A stretch of DNA of 9,200 nucleotides, taken from assembly GCA_002435875.1 (NCBI GenBank), contig DIVN01000181.1, positions 1 through 9,200 of the forward strand, written 5' to 3'. The notes beneath the pieces are model-generated. The model made no database searches, was not told the origin of the DNA, and saw only the letters and a program-made list of their open reading frames with translations. The stretch's first letter is position 1. Each line of letters begins with the position of its first letter. Positions 1 to 5,697 of the stretch are shown here, one piece after another. The translations under genes were made by a program, and so were the position numbers. Source of the stretch: Anaerolineales bacterium UBA6131 (GTDB lineage Bacteria; Chloroflexota; Anaerolineae; UBA2200).

Positions 1-539
1 ACCTTGGCCAATAGCTCCCTTAGATCGGCTTCAGTAAGACCAGTCAGGGACTCCAGGTCCAAGGAGACGCTCAGATCGTGTTTCTTGGCCAGCTCAACTG
101 CATGCATCATCGTCGAGACAGAGCCGGTCATGTGCATATGACGTGCCCTGGCGATCTGCTCCTCATCAAGTTCATCGGCTGTGGGGTGATTACAGTCTGT
201 TGGTACGATGATGAGTGCCTTCTCACCCGACTCGTCGAGCATGACCACACAATAATAAGTGCGTCCGCCCTTTTTGACGAAAGTCCCGGCTGTATCTACG
301 CCATTCGCCCGAAAGTTCTCCAGCGCTACGCGCCCGAATTCATCATCTCCTACCGGCCCGTGAAATCCACAGCGGGTGCCCAGCCGGCTCAAAGCACAGA
401 TAAAGTTGGCCACCATCCCGCCTGCGTAGTACTCTACACGCTTCGCCAGTACCTTTTCATCACGGCCCGGGATATGGTCAACGTCCATGAAAATGTCCAC
501 GTCTGCGTCGCCTACACCGATCACCTCAAGGGGAGTCAT
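1..539 (-). CDS. PfkB/ribokinase-family carbohydrate kinase, N-terminal part (runs off the window)
   Basis: The product should phosphorylate a sugar, nucleoside or related small alcohol with ATP in the cytoplasm. About 179 residues are present and the C-terminal half, with the catalytic GAGD-type motif, lies beyond position 1. The visible part opens with the family's strand-turn-Asp pattern (GVGDADVDIFMDVDHIPG, residues 8-25). The PfkB signature 1 follows (AGGMVANFICALSRLG, residues 39-54, with the conserved Gly-Gly and Asn45), then GPVGDDEFG at 61-69. The start at 539 is chosen because GAGGT lies 6 nt upstream (546-550) and because the ATG overlaps the TGA of the preceding gene (ATGA). An in-frame ATG at 545 abuts the Shine-Dalgarno directly and is less likely. 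The overlap suggests translational coupling with the AllA-like cupin. The substrate cannot be told from this half. Confidence 0.88.
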   Translation of the reverse strand, partial: MTPLEVIGVGDADVDIFMDVDHIPGRDEKVLAKRVEYYAGGMVANFICALSRLGTRCGFHGPVGDDEFGRVALENFRANGVDTAGTFVKKGGRTYYCVVMLDESGEKALIIVPTDCNHPTADELDEEQIARARHMHMTGSVSTMMHAVELAKKHDLSVSLDLESLTGLTEADLRELLAK

Positions 540-1048
540 ATGCATACCTCTATGCGAATGGATTCGCCGTGCCGAAACGGTACCCACGGATCCGACGTGA
601 GACCGAACGGCTCCAGGGACGGCTGGAAGATAAAATAGTAGAAAGCAGTCTCCTGCCATGGAATGGCGGCCCAGTGCCATGCCCCATCCGCCATGACGAT
701 GCACTGACCTGGCCGGATGATGAAAGCGCGGACTGTGTGTGCATCGGGCTGCGCATGGGGATCTGCAAGATCGTCAGGCAGGGCCATCGCCTGTATTACG
801 GGCGCCGTGACTGGTGCCAGGACTTCGGCCAGGTGGCGCTCCATGTGTGTGATGGGGCGGTTTGTCGGCCGCGTCCATACGCAGCCGACACGTTGCGCGG
901 CGCTTCCAAACCGTGCCAGATTGTCCCAGCAGTCCCAGTCTTGTCCCCTCTTTGGAGCGAGCCCGTCTGGCATCAGCACCGCCTGCCCATACGGTGCGAA
1001 ATGCTCGACGGTCAGCTCTTCCGCTCGAACCACAACCTGTCTATCCAT
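536..1048 (-). CDS. Ureidoglycolate lyase-like (AllA-family) cupin protein
   Basis: A 170-residue protein that resembles the ureidoglycolate lyase/hydrolase family, single-domain cupin-type barrels that release glyoxylate from ureidoglycolate in purine breakdown. What I see is an N-terminal LTVEHFAPYGQAV segment (12-24), an MERH motif (69-72) and a C-terminal IIRPGQCIVMADGAWHWAAI stretch (110-129). The last matches the family's Pro-Gly, then W-H, strand pair. Length fits the family (about 160-170). The frame is open further upstream to 1168, but that would overlap the previous gene by about 100 bp. ATG 1048 is preceded by GAGG with a 5-nt gap and starts at the usual family N-terminus. No other ureide-pathway gene is visible, and a kinase is coupled downstream. 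The true substrate may be another small hydroxy-acid or sugar derivative; the lyase name is by fold only. Confidence 0.8.
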   Translation of the reverse strand: MDRQVVVRAEELTVEHFAPYGQAVLMPDGLAPKRGQDWDCWDNLARFGSAAQRVGCVWTRPTNRPITHMERHLAEVLAPVTAPVIQAMALPDDLADPHAQPDAHTVRAFIIRPGQCIVMADGAWHWAAIPWQETAFYYFIFQPSLEPFGLTSDPWVPFRHGESIRIEVCI

Positions 1049-1067
1049 TGGCACCTCAAGCCCTCGC

Positions 1068-1400
1068 CTAGAGCACCCAGGATTCCGGGTCCCCTGTCCG
1101 TTCATAGCGTCGACCGACGGTATGGTCCTCTGCGAAATACTGAAAGTGGCCAATCGCCTCCAGCTCATTGCTCATGTCTATCAAGATTTGCAGGTCTGGA
1201 AACTCCCACACCTCGAAACGTGCCCATTTCGACTGGCCCCTGCACTTGTACGTACCCATCAGGCGAGCACCACGTCCTTGTGCTCGGGCCACTACCTGGG
1301 CAAACGACTCCAGGTAGCTGCGCCGTTCGTCGGGCTGTAGATAGTACCAGTCATCCTTCGGAGTCCAATGCTTGACCCACCCAATTGGCTGTTGCTGCAT
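1068..1400 (-). CDS. Unrecognised ~110-aa single-domain protein, paralogue of the two-domain upstream protein
   Basis: I do not recognise this family with certainty. The 110-residue soluble protein has no signal peptide or membrane segment. It looks like a small alpha/beta domain of the ferredoxin-like, dimeric alpha-beta barrel kind (inference from pattern only). It aligns end to end with both halves of the adjacent 235-aa protein: an IGWVKHW strand near the N-terminus, then RGARLMGTYKCR, FEVWEFPDL, NELEAIGHF and an H-x2-G ending. Cys53 and His93 match Cys/His pairs at the same 40-residue spacing in the two other copies. This is the most diverged copy; the WS after the Cys has become GQ. The start at 1400 is set by GGAGG at 1410-1414 (9-nt gap). 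The ATG at 1409 touches that site and is unlikely. The gap to the upstream stop is only 20 nt, so it is probably co-transcribed. Confidence 0.82.
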   Translation of the reverse strand: MQQQPIGWVKHWTPKDDWYYLQPDERRSYLESFAQVVARAQGRGARLMGTYKCRGQSKWARFEVWEFPDLQILIDMSNELEAIGHFQYFAEDHTVGRRYERTGDPESWVL

Positions 1401-1409
1401 ACTCTCCAT

Positions 1410-1414
1410 CCTCC
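1410..1414 (-). promoter_or_regulatory. Shine-Dalgarno site that decides the start of the 110-aa gene
   Basis: GGAGG on the minus strand directly touches an ATG at 1409 and lies 9 nt from an in-frame ATG at 1400. Only the second spacing is workable for ribosome binding. Confidence 0.6.
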
Positions 1415-1420
1415 GTTGGT

Positions 1421-2128
1421 CTACTCCTTATCAGGCTGCAGGTGCCAACCAAAGCGAAAGCGCGGCTCCAGGTTGCCTACGAGGTGACGCGAGCTGGCAA
1501 ACCAGAAATCCCCGGCTTGCTCAAGTTCGTCCATTGTGCTTTCCAGAACACCAAAGCTTGGCAGCAGCCAAAACGTGAAATATTGCCACTCCGTGGACCA
1601 AAGGCAGTCATATAATCCGAGCATCCGTGTCCCTGCGCGCTGGGCGTGTGCAAAGGCCTCCTGCACACCCTTGCTCGATGCTAGCCGGTCCTCAGGATTG
1701 GCACGGTAATGGCTGTCCGTACGCCGCCAGATGGCAAAGAAGCCTATGGGCCAATCGGCGCAAGTGATGTCTGCCCTGTCCAGTTCCGGGCTAACCATAT
1801 GTTCATCAGGGACGCGCACGCCCAGAATATGCTCGGATTTGGCGAACTTGAAATCGCCTGCATGCTCCAGATCATCCATCGTCTGCTCAAGAGCATCAAA
1901 GCTAGGGGTTTGCCAGAAGGTAAAGTACTGCCGCTCCGCGGACCAGCGACAGCCGTACCGTCCAAACACCCGTATTCCCCTCGACTGGCCTTTGGAAAAG
2001 GCCTGCTGGATGAGGTTGCCGGTGTGCTGCTCTTCTGTTGGGCTCGCATGGTACTCTGAAGCTTTGTTGTGCCAGAGTGCAAAGAATCCATACTGATTGC
2101 CCGCCAGGTGCCTGTGCTCAACTCCCAT
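1421..2128 (-). CDS. Unrecognised protein with two tandem copies of a ~110-aa domain
   Basis: A 235-residue soluble protein with an internal duplication. Copy 1 spans about residues 11-107 and copy 2 about 126-222. Shared landmarks in order are a Gly-Phe-Phe-Ala-x-Trp strand (14-19 and 129-134), a G-x-R-x2-G-x-Y-x-C segment (51-60 and 166-175), a W-S and YFTFW block (62-72 and 177-187), a PSF-x2-LE-x-TMD-x-LE-x-AGDF stretch, and a final His (100 and 215). Each Cys and His pair is 40 residues apart. At DNA level the copies are clearly alike around the CxWS block but differ at many third positions, so the duplication is not recent and both halves look maintained. ATG 2128 has GGAGG 6 nt upstream. 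The fold is probably ferredoxin-like; a tandem pair would make a pseudo-dimer. Function is unknown. Confidence 0.86.
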   Translation of the reverse strand: MGVEHRHLAGNQYGFFALWHNKASEYHASPTEEQHTGNLIQQAFSKGQSRGIRVFGRYGCRWSAERQYFTFWQTPSFDALEQTMDDLEHAGDFKFAKSEHILGVRVPDEHMVSPELDRADITCADWPIGFFAIWRRTDSHYRANPEDRLASSKGVQEAFAHAQRAGTRMLGLYDCLWSTEWQYFTFWLLPSFGVLESTMDELEQAGDFWFASSRHLVGNLEPRFRFGWHLQPDKE

Positions 2129-2437
2129 ATCATTCCTCCGACCCTATTGGATCTGCGTAGCCTCCGTGCCTGACTTGTGGTCATTATGCAGCAGAGCACT
2201 CAGCATGCGCCTGATCCCTCTCAGCGGCGCATTTCGTACCCCAGCTGGCCGTTCACCCTTTCAGCCGATGCCGCTAGCCCGCGGGCGCTCCTGGCAAGCC
2301 CGACGGTGTAAGCTACGGAGGACATATCCATGCGGACTAGCACACCACGGCGGGCCTGCGGAGTCACAGCGCTCGCCCTCTCCAGCTACAAACTGCACCA
2401 GAAAGGCAGACAGACCATCTGCATATCGGACAGCCCC

Positions 2438-2467
2438 AAAATATCGCATTTGTTCGGGATCTGTCAA
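2438..2467 (-). promoter_or_regulatory. Candidate sigma-70-type promoter for the 2128-to-1 cluster
   Basis: A perfect TTGACA (2462-2467) is followed after 18 nt by TATTTT (2438-2443, four of six matches to TATAAT) on the minus strand. It is in the only sizeable gap upstream of the two-domain gene and would give a leader of about 300 nt. The leader length and the imperfect -10 keep confidence low. Confidence 0.3.
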
Positions 2468-2605
2468 GTATGCGGCCCCTTGCCTACAAGGAGCAAGGTG
2501 AGAGTTGCGATCGGTGCACTGCGCTGTGCTCGGAAACCAGTTACAGCAAGCCATGGCGTTGCATGCTTGAGGTGAACCACATTGCCGCGCAGTTATGCCT
2601 GGCAA

Positions 2606-2638
2606 AGGCAGACTACCTGCTTCGCCCCACATCTGCCT
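2606..2638 (-). terminator. Weak hairpin after recO, possible terminator
   Basis: Minus-strand arms AGGCAGA (2632-2638) and TCTGCCT (2606-2612) form a perfect 7-bp stem with a 19-nt loop, starting 17 nt after the recO stop. Only a short T run (TTTG) follows, so it is not a textbook intrinsic terminator. It may be an RNA-processing or stability element, or chance. Confidence 0.25.
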
Positions 2639-2655
2639 GTAGAGGTACCGGCTCG

Positions 2656-3423
2656 TTATGCCGTCGGCGGTCGCAGCAGGTGCAGGAACTCGACGCTCTT
2701 AAGCCGCCGCTCCAACACGTGGGTCAGATACTCAGCCTGGACCTGCTCCATCATGCTTAGTGTGCTCGGCTGCAAGCGGAGCTGCAGGCACGTTGCATCA
2801 TCGTGGGTCTGCATGTGCCGCAGTACCTTCAGGACAGCCAGAGGGATCGTCCTTGCCCCACCTCTCCCCTTGCCGCAGCGTGGGCAGAGTACGCCGCCCT
2901 CTTGGGCGGAGAAATAGTTGTCGTCAGGCTCGATCGCAGCTTTGCAGCCCACACAGTGGAACAGTTCGGGACGGTACCCCACGACGTCCAGCAATCGCAG
3001 TTCAAACACCCGCAACGCTTGACGTAGATTGGGCAACTCGCTCACCCAGCCTAGTGCCCGGCATAGCAGATCGTACATCGGCCGGTTCTCAGCAAGCTCC
3101 TCGCCAAAGGCATCAGCCAGTTCACCAATGTAGTACGCATTGCTCACACGCCACAGATCACGTCGCAGCGCAGCGTAAGACTCCACCATCTGCGCCTGCG
3201 TGATGATATCCAGATTGCGCCCTCGAGCGACGAGCAGTTGCGTGCGAGTGAATGATTCGAGGTGGCCCGCCTTGCGGCTCGAAGGCTTCCGCGCCCCCTT
3301 GGCAAGCAGGCGCAGTTTGCCATAGTACGGCGTGAACACCGTCACCAGTCGATCGGCCTCGCCGAAATCACTGTGCTTGAGGATCAGCGCCTCAGTGCGG
3401 TATACTCGCTCGCGGTCAGGCAT
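2656..3423 (-). CDS. recO: DNA repair protein RecO
   Basis: RecO works with RecF and RecR in the cytoplasm, loading RecA on SSB-coated single-stranded DNA and annealing strands during gap repair. The 255-residue product has the typical N-terminal OB-fold start (YRTEALILKHSDFGEADRLV, residues 8-27, then GKLRLLAKGARKPSSR at 35-50). A helical middle with AYYIGELADAF (97-107) follows, then a four-cysteine zinc site, C157-x2-C160 and C180-x2-C183. Length is normal for the family. A GTG one codon upstream (3426) is also possible; ATG 3423 is preferred, with GAGG 10 nt before it. It lies 64 nt after ackA with no terminator visible between them, so it may share the microcompartment transcript. That is odd company for a housekeeping repair gene. 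Confidence 0.95.
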   Translation of the reverse strand: MPDRERVYRTEALILKHSDFGEADRLVTVFTPYYGKLRLLAKGARKPSSRKAGHLESFTRTQLLVARGRNLDIITQAQMVESYAALRRDLWRVSNAYYIGELADAFGEELAENRPMYDLLCRALGWVSELPNLRQALRVFELRLLDVVGYRPELFHCVGCKAAIEPDDNYFSAQEGGVLCPRCGKGRGGARTIPLAVLKVLRHMQTHDDATCLQLRLQPSTLSMMEQVQAEYLTHVLERRLKSVEFLHLLRPPTA

Positions 3424-3487
3424 CACCCACCAACCTCAGCCGGGCCTTTCACCTTGGCTACCGCACCTTGTCAGGCTCCTGCGGATC

Positions 3488-4831
3488 TCAGTTAGGCCTC
3501 ACCACGATGCCTGCCAGGCCCGGAATCTTGGCGCAGTCCCTCTGCAGCCCACTTTCGCGCAAGGCATTGCGGTAGTCCTTGTGCTGGAAGGTATACGTGA
3601 AGCGTGTATGGACATCGTAGCGGTTCTCCATCAACGCCACAGTATCTTCGATCAACACCCTCTCTTCATCCGTCGGAATAACGAACAAACGCACCTGACT
3701 GTCAGCGGCAGAAATTTCACACTCCCCGTTTCTCGTCTTGGCCAAGTCATTCTTCTGGCGATCGTAGCGAATGCCCATGAACTCCAGGCCATCCATCGAT
3801 CCGGCCCTGATCACACTTGACATCTCGCCCACGCCCGCCGTAAAGACCAGCGCATCCACTCGACCCAGCGCCGCCGCATACGCCCCAATGTACTTCTTAA
3901 TACGATAGCACTCCACATCCTGCGCCAGCTTGGCACGTCCATCGCCACTTTCCGCTGCCGCCTGAACCTCTCGGCGGTCAACGTACTTGCCGGTTATCCC
4001 GAGCAACCCCGACTTCTTGTTCAGTATCGAGTTCATCTGCTCAGGAGTATGCCCCTCCACCTCCATCATGTGCAGTGCAATGGCCGTGTCGTGGTCGCCA
4101 GCACGCGTGCCCATCACCAGACCTTCCAGAGGCGTGAACCCCATGCTGGTATCATAAGAAAGACCGTCCTTGACCGCGTTCAGCGAAACGCCGTTGCCAA
4201 TGTGGCATATGATGAGGTTGCAAGCCAGCGGATCCTTGCCCAGCAGCAGCGCCGCGCGCTTGGCCACATACAACAGCGAGGTGCCATGGAACCCATACCG
4301 TCTGACTCCCTGCTTCTCGTACCACTCGTATGGTAATGCATAGAGATAGGCATGCGCAGGCATCGTCTGATGCCAGGCTGTGTCCATCACTGCTACATGC
4401 GTCGCTTTGGGTAGCAGCCCTTGTGCCGCCTCGATTCCCAGGATATTCGGCGGATTGTGCAACGGGGCGAGGCTTGACAGATCGCGAAACGTATCCAGCA
4501 CCGCGGGGGTAATCACCACTGATTCGGCGAACTTCTCGCCTCCGTGCACGACCCTATGGCCCACAGCAGAGATCTGGCTCATGTCCGATATCGCCCCATA
4601 CTCGGGATGAGTCAATTGCTCCATCACCAGCTTGATCGCAGCGCGGTGATCTGGGCAATCATGTTGCACGGTGATCTTGTCGCGATCGGGAAGTTCGTGC
4701 GCACAGAAGGATCCCCCGATACCTACCCTCTCGACGATCCCCGCCGCCAACGTCATCTCTTTGTCCCAATTGTGAAGCCGGTACTTGACGGATGAGCTGC
4801 CACAGTTCAGTATCAGAATGATCCTGTCCAC
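3488..4831 (-). CDS. ackA: Acetate/propionate kinase with a C-terminal extension
   Basis: It converts acyl-phosphate plus ADP to the free acid plus ATP, the energy-yielding last step after PduL. The 447 residues carry the ASKHA-fold kinase motifs: LNCGSSSVKY (8-17), GHRVVHGG (91-98), AVMDTAWHQTMP (147-158), RYGFHGTS (178-185), HIGNG (210-214), DTSMGFTPLEGLVMGTRAGD (227-246) and FTAGVGE (330-336). Residues matching the known catalytic set are Asn9, Arg93, Asp150, His182, Arg243 and Glu388/389. Acetate kinases are usually about 400 residues; the last ~42 (from about 406) form an extra tail with a YTFQHKDYRNAL segment. The start is GTG at 4831 with AGAGAGGAAG just upstream. Whether acetate or propionate is preferred cannot be read from sequence, so PduW is an equal name. 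A 215-nt gap with a structured element separates it from pduL. Confidence 0.95.
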   Translation of the reverse strand: MDRIILILNCGSSSVKYRLHNWDKEMTLAAGIVERVGIGGSFCAHELPDRDKITVQHDCPDHRAAIKLVMEQLTHPEYGAISDMSQISAVGHRVVHGGEKFAESVVITPAVLDTFRDLSSLAPLHNPPNILGIEAAQGLLPKATHVAVMDTAWHQTMPAHAYLYALPYEWYEKQGVRRYGFHGTSLLYVAKRAALLLGKDPLACNLIICHIGNGVSLNAVKDGLSYDTSMGFTPLEGLVMGTRAGDHDTAIALHMMEVEGHTPEQMNSILNKKSGLLGITGKYVDRREVQAAAESGDGRAKLAQDVECYRIKKYIGAYAAALGRVDALVFTAGVGEMSSVIRAGSMDGLEFMGIRYDRQKNDLAKTRNGECEISAADSQVRLFVIPTDEERVLIEDTVALMENRYDVHTRFTYTFQHKDYRNALRESGLQRDCAKIPGLAGIVVRPN

Positions 4832-4866
4832 GTTTCTTCCTCTCTGTACAACGCCATAGTAATAAA

Positions 4867-4983
4867 GACGCCCCAGTTAGCTCTACTGCCGCGCTTCTCC
4901 GTTCGAGGTGCCGCATGGGCCTTTCACTCGCCGAGCTCTCTCTTCATCGCGACAGCACCTGAACATAAGCCAACCGGGGCGTC
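4867..4983 (-). promoter_or_regulatory. Long inverted repeat: likely structured leader RNA between pduL and ackA
   Basis: On the minus-strand transcript, GACGCCCCGGUUGGC (4983 to 4969) can pair over all 15 positions with GCUAACUGGGGCGUC (4881 to 4867), with two G-U wobbles. Inside it a second helix pairs 4960-4952 (AGGUGCUGU) with 4914-4906 (GCGGCACCU) over 9 bp, leaving a 37-nt apical segment. On the plus strand the wobbles would be A-C mismatches, which argues that the structure acts as RNA of the gene-bearing strand. UUUAUUAC follows the 3' arm and the ackA start is 36 nt further on. It could be an attenuator, a processing or stability element that sets ackA level apart from pduL, or a small inverted-repeat (MITE-like) insertion. 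It does not match the B12 riboswitch core that I know. Confidence 0.5.
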
Positions 4984-5046
4984 AAAAACCACAGTGTGCG
5001 CCTCAAAAGACTTGGACTGCTCGCAAGCCTCCTGCCACGTGGTCCG

Positions 5047-5655
5047 TTACAGGTTCCCACCTGGCACGCGGAATGGGTGGATAAGCGTGACCTTGTCCCC
5101 GTTCCGCAATCCGCTGGCATTGGCCTCATCCGTATCCACATGGAATTCCAGGCTGTACTCGGGGTTCACTCGCACCACGACGTTCTCAAATACCACCGTA
5201 CGGCCGTCCACAGATCGTACCTTGACCATATCCCCATCAGTCACGTCAAAATCCAAAGCGTCAAGAGGGCTCATGTGGATATGCCGCATCGCCGCAATGG
5301 CCCCCTCCTTCATCAGCACCTGGCCTTTTGGCCCGACCAGAGTGACACCGCCTCCACCTCCAGCGGCCGAGATGCGAACTGGCACCAACACCCCCAGCCT
5401 CCTGGCATCGGTAAGCGAAATTTCGAGCTGTGTCATACCGCGAACAGGCCCCAGAATGCGGATTCCGGGAATCTCCCCCACATCTGTCTTGGCCGTCACT
5501 GTCTCCACAGCAGCATATTGGCCGGGTTGGCCAAGCGGGTAAAGCACATTGAACTTGTAGCCGGGGCCAAAAAGAATATCGGCATCCTTCTGACTCAGGT
5601 GAACATGGCGAGCCGAAACCCCAACTGGAATCGCCCTACGGTATCCTTGTGTCAT
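5047..5655 (-). CDS. pduL: PduL-type phosphate acyltransferase (phosphotransacylase)
   Basis: It exchanges acyl-CoA and phosphate to give acyl-phosphate and free CoA, recycling CoA for the microcompartment aldehyde dehydrogenase and feeding the downstream kinase. The 202 residues hold both PduL half-barrels. His17/His19 (VSARHVHLS), Glu78 (TQLEIS), His125/His127 (RHIHM) and His172 (LEFHVDTDEANA) line up in spacing with the zinc and active-site residues of structurally known PduL. ATG 5655 has GGGGGAG 8 nt upstream; a GTG at 5676 would add seven residues. The conserved core begins almost at once (IPVGVSARHVHL at 9-20). The N-terminal amphipathic encapsulation peptide usual for lumenal PduL is therefore missing. 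A five-glycine run (99-103) replaces the usual loop before the VTLVGP strand. Confidence 0.95.
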   Translation of the reverse strand: MTQGYRRAIPVGVSARHVHLSQKDADILFGPGYKFNVLYPLGQPGQYAAVETVTAKTDVGEIPGIRILGPVRGMTQLEISLTDARRLGVLVPVRISAAGGGGGVTLVGPKGQVLMKEGAIAAMRHIHMSPLDALDFDVTDGDMVKVRSVDGRTVVFENVVVRVNPEYSLEFHVDTDEANASGLRNGDKVTLIHPFRVPGGNL

Positions 5656-5663
5656 AGTCCATA

Positions 5664-5670
5664 CTCCCCC
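5664..5670 (-). promoter_or_regulatory. Shine-Dalgarno site that decides the pduL start
   Basis: GGGGGAG lies 8 nt before ATG 5655. The in-frame GTG at 5676 lies upstream of this site, so the shorter protein is favoured. Confidence 0.6.
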
Positions 5671-5697
5671 GCTCACACAGTCCTCTGCTAACGATAT

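Larger units (their letters stand above)
2129..2655. other. 527-nt gap without a convincing gene
   Basis: This stretch separates recO from the two-domain gene. Open frames inside it (for example 2261-2632 minus, and a 49-codon frame around 2330) lack ribosome-binding sites and any recognisable family pattern, and are Cys/Arg-rich as non-coding translations often are. It contains a 7-bp hairpin just after recO, a 6-bp hairpin (CCTTGC at 2478-2483 with GCAAGG at 2493-2498) and a good TTGACA box just downstream of that hairpin on the minus strand. No tRNA cloverleaf was found. It most likely holds the end of the recO transcript and the promoter and leader of the downstream cluster. Confidence 0.55.

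Noticed and set aside
569..1375. Plus-strand 268-codon open frame antisense to the cupin and 110-aa genes
   Set aside because: It has no family pattern and its product is rich in Arg, Pro, His and Cys. It lies opposite two genes with clear motifs and ribosome-binding sites.
2223..2372. 49-codon minus-strand frame (GTG start) just upstream of the two-domain gene
   Set aside because: Only a weak purine stretch precedes it, and length and composition give no support for translation.
2261..2632. Minus-strand 123-codon open frame in the gap after recO, including an internal MRYFGAVRYADG start
   Set aside because: No Shine-Dalgarno at either start, no recognisable domain, and Cys/Arg-rich ends. 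The segment overlaps the candidate promoter.
4832..5046. Cobalamin riboswitch in the pduL-ackA gap, given the B12 genes around it
   Set aside because: I could not find the conserved B12-box core. The helices present do not fit that architecture, and B12 riboswitches usually lead an operon.
4944..5141. Minus-strand 65-codon frame across the end of pduL
   Set aside because: It overlaps the well-supported pduL in another frame and has no motif.
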